From assembly GCA_902593475.1 (NCBI GenBank), contig CACJIM010000006.1, positions 1 to 63,382 of the forward strand: DNA of 63,382 nt, in the 5' to 3' direction. The DNA is from an uncultured Candidatus Actinomarina sp. GTDB taxonomy: Bacteria; Actinomycetota; Acidimicrobiia; Actinomarinales; Actinomarinaceae. The notes beneath the pieces are model-generated. The model saw nothing but the letters and a program-made list of their open reading frames with translations, ran no database searches and was not told the origin of the DNA. Position numbers and translations under genes: made by a program. Below, in pieces: positions 45,241 through 54,249 of this stretch; position 1 is the first letter of the stretch; each line of letters starts with the position of its first letter.

Positions 45241-46020
45241 ATGCAGAACTTACCTTGGCATCCTCACTATGACGTATGGGCTTTGATTGTGACTCTTGTA
45301 GTATTTTTTGAATTTACTACTAAAAAAGAGTATCTAAAAAAACCTAAAAGAAAAACATGGTATTCGGGCCTGATAGCACTCTGGATATTCACTGATTATC
45401 CAATACATGATATTGGTGAAAAATACTTATTTTCTGTTCATTCTGTAGAACATCTTGTTTTGGCTTTAGTTTCCCCTCCTCTTTTATTGATGGGTATGCA
45501 TAGGGATATGAAAGAACTTATTTCAGTTAAACCATTTATTAAAACTTTAAAAATAACGTCTAAACCTGTAGTTGCTTTTTTTATGTTTAATTTTGTAATG
45601 GTAGGGATGCATTGGTCCTCTGTTGTTAATCTAATGGTAACAAACACTATTGCACATTTTTTTATACACTCGATAATGCTTTTGGTCTCCTTAAACATGT
45701 GGGTACCGGTAATAGGATTCAATGATGAAATTAGGCCAATAAATTCTGCTGCAAAAATAGGGTATTTATTTTTACAATCATTACTGCCAACAATACCAGC
45801 AAGTTTTCTAGCTTTTGGTACAGAGCCACTTTATTCAGCATACGTCATGAGTGATAACATATTTAGCATTTCAGTAATTAATGACCAAACATTGGCAGGT
45901 TTGATATTAAAACTTGGTGGAGGAATTATTTTGTGGATTTCAATCCTTGTTATTTGGATGAGATGGTACCAAGATGAAAAAACGTTTGATGATGTAGTTA
46001 GAAACAACTCAAATGACTAG
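45241..46020 (+). CDS. ctaG: Cytochrome c oxidase assembly protein, caa3_CtaG family
   Basis: The 259-residue, about six-helix membrane protein matches the CtaG_caa3 family, which helps insert CuB. PWHPHYDVWALIV, YPIHDIGEKYLFSVHSVEHLVLALVSPPLLLMG and a His-rich VGMHWSSVVNLM...HFFIHS region are visible; conserved His/Met residues are likely copper ligands. It is not homologous to the mitochondrial Cox11-type CtaG. It is the last gene of the oxidase operon, 7 nt after ctaF. Confidence 0.88.
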   Translation: MQNLPWHPHYDVWALIVTLVVFFEFTTKKEYLKKPKRKTWYSGLIALWIFTDYPIHDIGEKYLFSVHSVEHLVLALVSPPLLLMGMHRDMKELISVKPFIKTLKITSKPVVAFFMFNFVMVGMHWSSVVNLMVTNTIAHFFIHSIMLLVSLNMWVPVIGFNDEIRPINSAAKIGYLFLQSLLPTIPASFLAFGTEPLYSAYVMSDNIFSISVINDQTLAGLILKLGGGIILWISILVIWMRWYQDEKTFDDVVRNNSND

Positions 46021-46038
46021 AATTATATAGATTTTATT

Positions 46039-47154
46039 ATGGATGAAAAACTCGTAGAACAAGTTAGCTCAAGCAGTGGTATTCCTCAAATGTTGGTATC
46101 ACGGTCTGCACAAGCAAGGGCTGAAGCATCAGGAGTTTCTGTAAATGATGTTCTAAACAGTTGGACTGGTGGTGAAGCGATCCAAGCAGCGCCCGCTAAT
46201 GAAACTGTATCAGAATCACAGGTAGTATTAGAAGACACTCCTGCTCCAGTAGAAGAACCCGTAGATGAACCCGTTGAAATAGAAGAACCTGAAAATCTTG
46301 TTGAACAAATTCAAACAGCAGTTTTGATAAAAGAAGACTTACCTCCTCCTGTAAGTATTAGTCAGAAATTATTAAGATCTTTAAAATTTGGATTAGGCTT
46401 TGGAGTTATAGCTGGATTTGTACAGGGGCTTCTTTCAAGCTCTTATCTCTACGATGGACTAATACTCGAAGCTGAAACACAGAAGTTAATAGCAGAATAC
46501 GATGCTGTGTCTTTTGTTATAATCATCTCACTATCTACTAGCTTTCTTGGAATACTTAATTCATTGAATGTTAAAAAGTTTTTGGATTCAAATTTTGATG
46601 GTTTTGGCATACTTACTTCTGATAGAGAATCTGTATTTACTGGTGGGGGGCTAGGTTTAGTCTTAGGTTCCACAACAGCATTTTTTATAATTAATAGCGT
46701 TGGGCAGACAATAGAACCTGTACTTCCTGATGATCCGGTAATAAATTTAATTAGAGTTGGTAGCGCTTTTTGGAGGGTTGTAATCTTATCAACTTTTGTA
46801 CAAGCTGCGATCTCTACCTTGACAATGCTACTTGGTGTTCCTAAAGGGCTTGAAGATTTTGAGGATTCTGAAGCTCAAAAAATACGCCAGAGAATTGTTG
46901 GCTCAATTGTAATTCCATTGGGATCAATAGTTGTTGGTGGTCTAATTGCGGTTGCTATTGCGCAAGTATTTTTAAACTTTCATGAATATGCTCCACTATT
47001 TGCATTAATTATTTCTGCAGCGATTTTACTTTTTGCAAGTGTAATGAGTGCGGCTCCAAAGATAAAAATTACAAGAAGTGAAGTTCTAATTGCGTCTGCT
47101 GGAGTGTTGACTCTTATTGTTATAATTGCTAGTGTGGCTGCAAGCCAACACTAA
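46039..47154 (+). CDS. Multi-pass membrane protein of unknown function with conserved N-terminal motif
   Basis: This 371-residue protein is not recognised. It has three parts. Residues 1-45 form a helical segment (GIPQMLVSRSAQARAEASGVSVNDVLNSWTGG) that resembles the small E3-binding domain of 2-oxoacid dehydrogenases. Residues 55-100 are an acidic Pro/Glu/Val-rich linker. From about 108 there are roughly seven to eight transmembrane helices. It lies 18 nt after ctaG and 4 nt before the isocitrate lyase ATG on the same strand, so it may be part of either unit. It could be a membrane scaffold; that is speculation. Confidence 0.6.
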   Translation: MDEKLVEQVSSSSGIPQMLVSRSAQARAEASGVSVNDVLNSWTGGEAIQAAPANETVSESQVVLEDTPAPVEEPVDEPVEIEEPENLVEQIQTAVLIKEDLPPPVSISQKLLRSLKFGLGFGVIAGFVQGLLSSSYLYDGLILEAETQKLIAEYDAVSFVIIISLSTSFLGILNSLNVKKFLDSNFDGFGILTSDRESVFTGGGLGLVLGSTTAFFIINSVGQTIEPVLPDDPVINLIRVGSAFWRVVILSTFVQAAISTLTMLLGVPKGLEDFEDSEAQKIRQRIVGSIVIPLGSIVVGGLIAVAIAQVFLNFHEYAPLFALIISAAILLFASVMSAAPKIKITRSEVLIASAGVLTLIVIIASVAASQH

Positions 47155-47158
47155 ATTT

Positions 47159-48418
47159 ATGAATCAAACTTTTAACCAAACTGAAACCGTAGAAAAGTAC
47201 TTATCATCTAAGAGATGGTCTGATATAAAAAGAGATTACTCTGTGGATGATATTTGTTCTTTGAGACCTTCTTTTAAAGTAGAGCACTCTTTATCTGAAA
47301 TTGGGTCTGAACTACTTTTGGATCTTCTTTCTAGAAAAGACTCCTGGGTTTCTGGATTGGGAGCAGCAACAGCACAACAAGCTCTTCAAATGTTTCATCT
47401 TGATTATGAAATAATTTACGTAAGTGGTTGGCAAGTAGCAGCAGAGAGCAACATTGGAGTTAATACTTACCCAGACCTATCACTTTATCCATCAAACAGT
47501 ACTCCAAATTTTGTGAAAAAAATTAATAACACTCTTCTGAGAAGGATGGCAGAACTGGATAAGAAAAAGTTACCTCCAATTATTGCTGATGGGGAGTCTG
47601 GTTTTGGTGGAATTTATAATGTATACGAACTTACAAATCAATTTATAGATTCTGGAGTATCTGGAATTCATTTTGAAGACCAACTTGCTTCTGAAAAAAA
47701 ATGTGGACATGTTGGTGGGAAAGTTGTAATCCCTACACATGAATATATTAAAAAACTTAATTCTGCAAGGTTATCATCTGATGTTTCAGGAGTTCCAATA
47801 ATCATTATTGCTAGAACAGATGCAATGAACGCAAAGCTAATGACATCAGATTTTGATGATAGAGACAGTAAATATCTCAGTAAAAATAGAACTTCTGATG
47901 GGTACTTCTTAATTGAAAACAACCATGAGATGGCGATAACAAAATCACTTAACTACGCTGATTACGCAGATGTAGTATGGTGCGAAACTAACACTCCAGA
48001 TTTAGGCTTTGCAAAAGAATTCGCTGATGAAATAAGAAAATCTCATCCAAATAAAATTCTTGCATATAATTGCTCTCCATCATTTAATTGGTTAGATAAA
48101 TTTACTAAAAAAGAAATTGAAAACTTCCAAAGTGAACTTAGTTCATATGGATATAAATTACAATTTGTCTCTCTTGCCGGTTTTCATTCATTAGCAAGTT
48201 CAATGTATGACTTAGCATCAAAATACAAAGGTGGAAATATGAGTGCAATCTTAGAACTTCAACAGTTTGAAAAAGATTTGTCAAAAGATGGTTACACAGG
48301 AATCAAGCATCAACAAGAAGTTGGTGGGAATTACTATGAAAAAATTGGTGAAGCCTTACTTGGAGATGAATCAGAACTACTTTCAAAAAAAGACTCTACA
48401 GAGAATACACAATTTTAA
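47159..48418 (+). CDS. aceA: Isocitrate lyase
   Basis: The 419-residue enzyme splits isocitrate into glyoxylate and succinate. The catalytic KKCGH is at 180-184 in the HFEDQLASEKKCGHVGGK context, preceded by the metal-binding ADGESGFGG (143-151). NCSPSFNW and AGFHSLA are the later family motifs. The ATG at 47159 is chosen rather than a longer frame from 47126, as the latter overlaps the preceding gene. Malate synthase is not in the window; a methylisocitrate lyase is less likely because of the length and KKCGH. Confidence 0.94.
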   Translation: MNQTFNQTETVEKYLSSKRWSDIKRDYSVDDICSLRPSFKVEHSLSEIGSELLLDLLSRKDSWVSGLGAATAQQALQMFHLDYEIIYVSGWQVAAESNIGVNTYPDLSLYPSNSTPNFVKKINNTLLRRMAELDKKKLPPIIADGESGFGGIYNVYELTNQFIDSGVSGIHFEDQLASEKKCGHVGGKVVIPTHEYIKKLNSARLSSDVSGVPIIIIARTDAMNAKLMTSDFDDRDSKYLSKNRTSDGYFLIENNHEMAITKSLNYADYADVVWCETNTPDLGFAKEFADEIRKSHPNKILAYNCSPSFNWLDKFTKKEIENFQSELSSYGYKLQFVSLAGFHSLASSMYDLASKYKGGNMSAILELQQFEKDLSKDGYTGIKHQQEVGGNYYEKIGEALLGDESELLSKKDSTENTQF

Positions 48419-48430
48419 TAGAATATAAAA

Positions 48431-49279
48431 ATGACATATTTTAAAAACAAAACAGTAATTATGAGCGGAGGCTCACGTGGAGTAGGTCTTGAAATAGCAA
48501 AGGCACTTGGAAAAGATGGGGCAAATATTGCAATTTTAGCAAAAACAACAGAACCTCATCCGACTCTTCCAGGAACAATTTTCACCGCAGCAGAAGAGAT
48601 TGAGCAAGTTGGAGGTAATGCGCTGCCAATAGTTTGTGATATTAGGTTCGAAGAGCAAGTAGAGGCTGCTGTAGAAGAAACTGCAAGCAAGTTTGGTGGC
48701 ATTGATATTTGTATCAATAATGCAAGTGCTATACACCTGACTGACACTGTCAATACCCCAATGAAAAGATACGACTTGATGCACAATATTAATGTACGCG
48801 GAACTTTTATGTTAAGTCAAAAATGCATACCCCATCTTAAAAATGGAGATAATCCACATATTTTGACACTATCTCCGCCTTTAGATATAGATCGTAAGTG
48901 GTTTGGTATGACTCTTGCTTACACTACCGCAAAATATGGAATGTCTTTAGTGGCACATGGTCTAGCTGAAGAACTTGGAAAACATAATGTTGCATCCAAT
49001 TGCCTTTGGCCAAGAACCTCACTTGACACAGCAGCTGTAAGAAACGTTATCGGTGCTGAGTTAATAAAGGGGTCAAGAAAACCTTCTATTTATGCAGATG
49101 CTGCTTATGCAGTATTGAAAAGAGACTCCTCTACTTGTACAGGTAATTTCTTTTTAGATCAAGATGTTCTTGAAGAAGAAGGTGTTTCTGATTTTGATCA
49201 ATATGCAATCGATCCAGAGGCAACTTTGGTATCTGATTTTTTTGTTGATGATAATCCTGAAGGTTGGATACAAGCTTAA
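48431..49279 (+). CDS. Short-chain dehydrogenase/reductase (HSDL2-like)
   Basis: The 282-residue SDR has the NAD(P)-binding SGGSRGVGLEIAKAL (14-28), NNASAIH (NNAG-type), and the catalytic YTTAKYGMS (Tyr-x3-Lys). AKTTEPHPTLPGTI and the closing FFLDQDVLEEEGVSDFDQYA are typical of the SDR domain of hydroxysteroid dehydrogenase-like 2 proteins, although no SCP2 sterol-carrier domain follows. The substrate is unknown. It ends by sharing the TTAA with the convergent zinc-ribbon gene. Confidence 0.85.
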   Translation: MTYFKNKTVIMSGGSRGVGLEIAKALGKDGANIAILAKTTEPHPTLPGTIFTAAEEIEQVGGNALPIVCDIRFEEQVEAAVEETASKFGGIDICINNASAIHLTDTVNTPMKRYDLMHNINVRGTFMLSQKCIPHLKNGDNPHILTLSPPLDIDRKWFGMTLAYTTAKYGMSLVAHGLAEELGKHNVASNCLWPRTSLDTAAVRNVIGAELIKGSRKPSIYADAAYAVLKRDSSTCTGNFFLDQDVLEEEGVSDFDQYAIDPEATLVSDFFVDDNPEGWIQA

Positions 49280-49506
49280 TTTCCTAAGAAATCAATAACA
49301 CTTTCCCAACCCTTAGACACGCCTTTATAAAATTCTGTATATTGACAATTTGTACAGGTAATCGCTAGAAATTTACGATTTTGGATATTCATAAAACGTG
49401 ACCAAGTTTTTCCAGTCATAGTAACGGTGTCTTCTGTAAAGCTAGTAGATTCACATTTAGGACACGTCCATACTTTTTTTTGTGCTGGATATCTTTCTTG
49501 TTCCAT
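49276..49506 (-). CDS. Small zinc-ribbon protein (COG3478-like)
   Basis: The 76-residue protein has two CxxC knuckles, CPKC (15-18) and CTNC (51-54), around TGKTWSRFMNIQNRKFLAITCTNCQYTEFYK. This is close to the predicted nucleic-acid-binding zinc-ribbon family COG3478, in which a single Zn is held by four Cys. The function is not known. It is a single-gene unit, convergent with the SDR and divergent from the blue-copper lipoprotein. Confidence 0.75.
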   Translation of the reverse strand: MEQERYPAQKKVWTCPKCESTSFTEDTVTMTGKTWSRFMNIQNRKFLAITCTNCQYTEFYKGVSKGWESVIDFLGN

Positions 49507-49580
49507 ATTTCTAATAATAATGAATGAATCTTATATTTCTTTTAAATGGACTGGTAAATATTACAAGGGTAAAATTTAGT

Positions 49581-51548
49581 ATGTCTAAATTTCTTAGAAT
49601 CTTGTTCCTCTCTACGTTGTTATTCTTGTTTGCTTGTGGCTCAGAAGAAGCTGCTAATGTTGATCCTCAAATTGTAAAAGTTGTTGATGATGAGTTTTCG
49701 CCAAGAGTTTTACGTGTTGACCCGGGCACAACAGTAATTTGGGAATCTGGAGGGGCTAACAATCACAATGTAATTGCTAGTGATGGCAGTTGGCAAGCTA
49801 TATCTTCAGACTATTTTGAGTATGGAATTATAACTAAAGGCGACCAATATGAACACACCTTTAATGAACCTGGTGTTTATGAATATTACTGTCCATATCA
49901 TGGAACAAATAATAAAGGAATGGTTGGAACAATAGTTGTTGGCGACGTAGATTATACAGAAACTGTTGAGGCCGTCTCTGTTACTTTGACTGACAATGTT
50001 CTTAAAGTTGGAAAAAACGAACAGTACACAACAATTCAAGACGCTGTAGATAGCGCAAACACTGGTGATTTAGTTCTGATAAGTCCAGGGGTGTATAACG
50101 AAAGCGTCACAGTTACTACCTCATATTTAACCCTAAGAGGAACCGATAGAAATAAAGTCATAATTGATGGAGAGTTTATGAGGGAGAATGGAATTCAAAT
50201 CTATGAAACAGATGGCGTAACAGTTGAAAATCTCTCTGTCAGAAATTTTTCTCTGAACGGTGTTTACTGGAATACTTCAAAAGGTTTTAAAGGTTCATAC
50301 CTCACTGTTTATAACAATGGTGATTATGGAGTCTATGCATTTAATTCAACAGATGGTGTGTTTGATAATGTATATGCATCTGGACATCCTGATAGTGGAA
50401 TTTATATTGGGCAGTGTTATCCATGTAACTCATTAATTTTTGATAATGTTGTCGAAGGAAATGCTTTAGGTTACTCAGGAACTAATGCAGGAGGTCACTT
50501 GTATCTTTATAACAATATATGGAGAGACAATATGTCAGGTATAGTACCAAATACTCTCGACTCAGAGCTAAATCCACCTGGGCGAGAAACAACAATTGTA
50601 GGAAATTTAGTAATAGATAATAACAACTATGAAGCACCAACAAATCGATTTGGTGTTGTTGCAAAAGGAATGGGAATAGTTGTGCCTGGAAGAGTAGGTG
50701 ACATAATAGAAAAAAATTTGGTTGTTAACCATGACAGGTATGGCATTGTCGCAAGTCCAATGTTGGATGCTAATTTATATTTTTCACAACATGTGAGTGT
50801 AAAAGACAACGTTGTTTTGGATTCTGGATACACTGACTTGGCTCTTGCTGGACCATGGGGTCCAGGAAATTGTTTTGAGGATAATGTTTATCAAACAAGT
50901 ACCCCACCACTTTTAGAGCAACTTCATAACTGTTCATCAATAGACTCTTCAAACTTGATTGCAAGGTTTCCTTTACAGGGGGATCCTTCGGGTTTAATGA
51001 TGCTTGCTGGGTTTTTTGCTGATGCCCAAACAACAGAACTTGATAAAAACAGATATAAAGAGTACCCATGGCCAAAGGAACAAGAAAACATGAAATTTGT
51101 AGATATCAATAAGCCTTCCCCTGCAATAAATTTATTTTATGTACCTGATTTAGACTCTATTCAGGTGCCAACAAACTTACTAAATGAAGACTTAGAAAAT
51201 TACTACAATTCTGAAAAGGAGATAATTATGAGCGGAGTGCCTATTTCTAGCCCTACAATATGGCAGTTATTGTTTCAACTTTACGGTTACTTGATGCCGT
51301 TTGTGTTGTATGCTGCTTGGGCTGCTTTAGCAATAAAAGATATTGACTCTAACGAAAGGGTTAATGGGAGTATGAAGTATGTTTGGTTGGGTGTTGTTTA
51401 CCTAGTTCCATTCTTTGGAGTTTTGGTTTATCACCTTGCCGGACCTAGTGCAATTTCTCGTAGTATGAAACTTGCTGCCATAGTCGGTGGTTTGTTTAGC
51501 TACATCGCGATCCTGGTTGCAGGAGCAGTAATTAGCGGACTTGTATAA
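49581..51548 (+). CDS. Lipoprotein with cupredoxin and beta-helix domains and membrane C-terminus
   Basis: The 655-residue protein has an unusual layout. A signal peptide ends in the lipobox LFAC (C19). A plastocyanin-like domain follows (about 30-122), with type 1 copper ligands H62 in NNHNV, C104 and H107 in YYCPYHG, and M114. A right-handed parallel beta-helix (about 140-420) opens with QYTTIQDAVDSANTGDLVLI and GVYNESVTV and holds PbH1-like repeats. Three C-terminal transmembrane helices, resembling a PLDc_N-type segment (WLGVVYLVPFFGVLVYH), end the protein. ATG 49581 is preferred to 49524 because it places the signal peptide. The function is unknown; it is surface-exposed. Confidence 0.8.
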   Translation: MSKFLRILFLSTLLFLFACGSEEAANVDPQIVKVVDDEFSPRVLRVDPGTTVIWESGGANNHNVIASDGSWQAISSDYFEYGIITKGDQYEHTFNEPGVYEYYCPYHGTNNKGMVGTIVVGDVDYTETVEAVSVTLTDNVLKVGKNEQYTTIQDAVDSANTGDLVLISPGVYNESVTVTTSYLTLRGTDRNKVIIDGEFMRENGIQIYETDGVTVENLSVRNFSLNGVYWNTSKGFKGSYLTVYNNGDYGVYAFNSTDGVFDNVYASGHPDSGIYIGQCYPCNSLIFDNVVEGNALGYSGTNAGGHLYLYNNIWRDNMSGIVPNTLDSELNPPGRETTIVGNLVIDNNNYEAPTNRFGVVAKGMGIVVPGRVGDIIEKNLVVNHDRYGIVASPMLDANLYFSQHVSVKDNVVLDSGYTDLALAGPWGPGNCFEDNVYQTSTPPLLEQLHNCSSIDSSNLIARFPLQGDPSGLMMLAGFFADAQTTELDKNRYKEYPWPKEQENMKFVDINKPSPAINLFYVPDLDSIQVPTNLLNEDLENYYNSEKEIIMSGVPISSPTIWQLLFQLYGYLMPFVLYAAWAALAIKDIDSNERVNGSMKYVWLGVVYLVPFFGVLVYHLAGPSAISRSMKLAAIVGGLFSYIAILVAGAVISGLV

Positions 51549-51565
51549 TTAAAGATTCTTAATTC

Positions 51566-52417
51566 ATGTCGTTTAAGAATATTCTTTGCTTTGGAACTTT
51601 AAATCCTGATTTAATTTACTTTGTTGATGAGTTGCCTAATAAAGGTGACGACATTCGCAGTTTAAAATCTTCTATTAGACCAGGAGGGACTGCTATAAAT
51701 TGTTCGGAATTAATTTCTCTTTGGGACAAATCCGTTAATGTTAGAGGAAATAGTATTGGTAGTGACCCTATGGGTAAATACTTAGTTGACTATCTAAAAG
51801 AAAATAACATAAATTTTGATGGTTTAATAATCAATCAGTCATTAACTCCAACATGTTCTATTTTTGTAGATTCTTCTGGTGAAAGAACAATAGTCTCATC
51901 AGGATATGAAGGTCTTGAGTGGAGTAATTTTGAAAATTTAAACAACTTTGATTCATTGATTATAGATAGGTACTCTATTAAGTTCATTAAAGATAAACTA
52001 AAAGATCTCAAAAAACAAAATAATTTGTTTGTTTGCCAAGCAGGTTATGAATATGAAATTAATTACAAATTAGACTTTCTAATAGTCAGCAAAGATGAAA
52101 TAAGTGTTGATGAAGCTAATAATCTTATAGATTCAAAAACTGTAAAGTATATACTTTTAACATCCTCAAACTTGCCAGCAAGACTATTGAGTGCAGAAGG
52201 GGCTATAGAAATAGTTCCTCCAGACTTTAAAACTATAAATTCAAATGGTGCTGGCGATGCAACTGCAGCATATATTGCAGCTTTTGGTGTAAACGACTTA
52301 ATTCCAAATATAAAAAAAGCCTGTGCAGCAGGTGCTATCGTAGCTGGAACAAATGATAAACCTACGGTTGAAAAAATTGAGGAAATATCACAGCTTGTAG
52401 ACGTAAACCCTCGTTAG
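51566..52417 (+). CDS. PfkB-family carbohydrate kinase
   Basis: The 283-residue ribokinase-fold enzyme starts ILCFGTLNPDLIYF, has SIRPGGTAINCSELISLW (substrate Gly-rich motif), and closes with the signature NSNGAGDATAAYIAAFG with the catalytic Asp. Substrate type is not readable; sugars and nucleosides are the family's usual ones. The gene is 17 nt after the blue-copper lipoprotein and 41 nt before the acyl-CoA dehydrogenase. Confidence 0.88.
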   Translation: MSFKNILCFGTLNPDLIYFVDELPNKGDDIRSLKSSIRPGGTAINCSELISLWDKSVNVRGNSIGSDPMGKYLVDYLKENNINFDGLIINQSLTPTCSIFVDSSGERTIVSSGYEGLEWSNFENLNNFDSLIIDRYSIKFIKDKLKDLKKQNNLFVCQAGYEYEINYKLDFLIVSKDEISVDEANNLIDSKTVKYILLTSSNLPARLLSAEGAIEIVPPDFKTINSNGAGDATAAYIAAFGVNDLIPNIKKACAAGAIVAGTNDKPTVEKIEEISQLVDVNPR

Positions 52418-52458
52418 CAATTTATACTTTTTAGAAATATCTACTAAAATAATTACTT

Positions 52459-54249
52459 ATGGCAGTTCCCTATAAAGCTCCAGTTAAAGATATAGTTTTT
52501 GGCTATGAAGTTATAGATTCTTATAATGTTCTAAATAAAATTTCAGCATTTAGTGATTTTTCAGAAGATATTGTTATTCCAACAATGGAAGAGTGTGCTA
52601 AATTCTCTGAAGAAGTCCTTGCACCAATAAATGCCATTGGAGATCAACAAGGAGCAACGATTAAGGATGGGGTTGTAACCATGCCTGAAGAGTTTGTTGA
52701 TGCTTATCAAAAATTTGCAGAAGCCGGATGGGCCTCAATATCTCTGCCATCTGATATTGGTGGTGGTGGAATGCCTATAACTTTGTCTGGTGGAACTTTA
52801 GAAATTCTTAGTACAGCCAATTTAGCTTTTGGTTTAGCACCGGGTTTAAGTGCTGGTGCAATTTCTGCTATAAATTTTCACGGCAGCCAAGAGCAAAAAG
52901 ATAAATTTTTACCAAAACTTGTTTCAGGTGAATGGACAGGAACAATGAATTTAAGTGAGCCTCAATCAGGGTCAGATCTTGGAACAATTACTACAAAGGC
53001 TGAGCCTCAAGAGGATGGTTCGTATAAAATAACAGGCACAAAAGTTTGGATTACATTTGGTGAACATAATATGACAGAAAATATAATTCACCTTGTTTTG
53101 GCTAAAGTTCCTGGATCTCCTGAAGGAACCAAAGGTATCTCTATGTTTATAGTGCCAAAATATACAGTTAATGATGATGGATCTGTAGGTGATTCAAATA
53201 ATGTAAGCTGTATATCTATTGAAGAAAAGCTGGGAATTCATGCAAGTCCGACTTGTGTTATGGAATATGATGGTTCTGTTGGTTATTTAGTTGGAGAAGA
53301 GAACCGAGGTCTTAACTATATGTTTACGATGATGAACGAAGCTCGTGTATGGGTAGGTGGACAAGGATTAGCATGTGCTTCAGGTTCATTGCAGGGTGCT
53401 GCTCAATATGCTAGAGACCGAGTACAAGGAAGACCTGTAGGTATGTCTAAGGAAGACGCTAAAAATTCAACAATTATTGATCATGCAGATGTTAGAAGAA
53501 TGCTTATGACAATTAAAGCATATGTCGATGCAATGAGATACCTCATGTATGATAACCAGTTAATGCTTGATGTTGAGTACTTTGGAGAAGATGAAGAAAT
53601 GAAAGCATTTGGTGAAGAAAGGTGTGGAATATTGACACCTATAACTAAAGCTTGGATATCTGATCTTGGAGTTGAATTGTCTAATATTGCAATTCAAGTC
53701 TATGGAGGCATGGGCTATGTTGAAGAAACAGGAGTAGCTCAGTACTTACGTGACGCAAGAATAGCTCCAATTTATGAAGGAACGAATGGAATTCAAGCAT
53801 TAGATTTAATGTTTAGAAAGCTACCTCTTGATAATGGTCAAGCAATGCAAAGGCTTCTATCAGATGTCAATAAAGTTATCGATGAAATGAAACAAGACGA
53901 TGAAGAGCTTGTATCAATGGCTGAAAAGCTTGAAAAGGAAGTAAATACATTATCTGAAATAACTTTATGGCTTGGTTCTAAAATGCTTGAGGGAGAGTTG
54001 GTTGATGCAAGTGCTGGTGCCACACCATATTTGAAAATGTTTGGTCAAGTTTTAGGTGGATACTATATGGGTAAAGCTGCAATTCTTGCAAACAAAAAGT
54101 TTAAAGAAACTGGTGATGAATTTTACAAAGACAAACTAACATTATCAAAATTTTATATAGAACAACTATTACCTTTAGCATCAGGATACGCATCATCTAT
54201 AACAGCAGGTAAAGATGATTTGTATGCAATGAAGGCTGAAAACTTCTAA
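52459..54249 (+). CDS. Large acyl-CoA dehydrogenase (DmdC/FadE-like)
   Basis: The 596-residue flavoenzyme has the N-terminal YKAPVKDIVF, the FAD region TMNLSEPQSGSDLG (162-175) and WITFGEH (197-203), catalytic E440 in APIYEGTNGIQALDL, and an extra C-terminal domain (PF12806 type) ending SITAGKDDLYAMKAENF. Length and domains match both long fatty-acyl-CoA dehydrogenases and the DMSP enzyme 3-methylmercaptopropionyl-CoA dehydrogenase. DmdC-type activity would fit a marine lifestyle, but dmdA, dmdB and dmdD are not in the window. The CoA-binding gene follows without a gap. Confidence 0.9.
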   Translation: MAVPYKAPVKDIVFGYEVIDSYNVLNKISAFSDFSEDIVIPTMEECAKFSEEVLAPINAIGDQQGATIKDGVVTMPEEFVDAYQKFAEAGWASISLPSDIGGGGMPITLSGGTLEILSTANLAFGLAPGLSAGAISAINFHGSQEQKDKFLPKLVSGEWTGTMNLSEPQSGSDLGTITTKAEPQEDGSYKITGTKVWITFGEHNMTENIIHLVLAKVPGSPEGTKGISMFIVPKYTVNDDGSVGDSNNVSCISIEEKLGIHASPTCVMEYDGSVGYLVGEENRGLNYMFTMMNEARVWVGGQGLACASGSLQGAAQYARDRVQGRPVGMSKEDAKNSTIIDHADVRRMLMTIKAYVDAMRYLMYDNQLMLDVEYFGEDEEMKAFGEERCGILTPITKAWISDLGVELSNIAIQVYGGMGYVEETGVAQYLRDARIAPIYEGTNGIQALDLMFRKLPLDNGQAMQRLLSDVNKVIDEMKQDDEELVSMAEKLEKEVNTLSEITLWLGSKMLEGELVDASAGATPYLKMFGQVLGGYYMGKAAILANKKFKETGDEFYKDKLTLSKFYIEQLLPLASGYASSITAGKDDLYAMKAENF

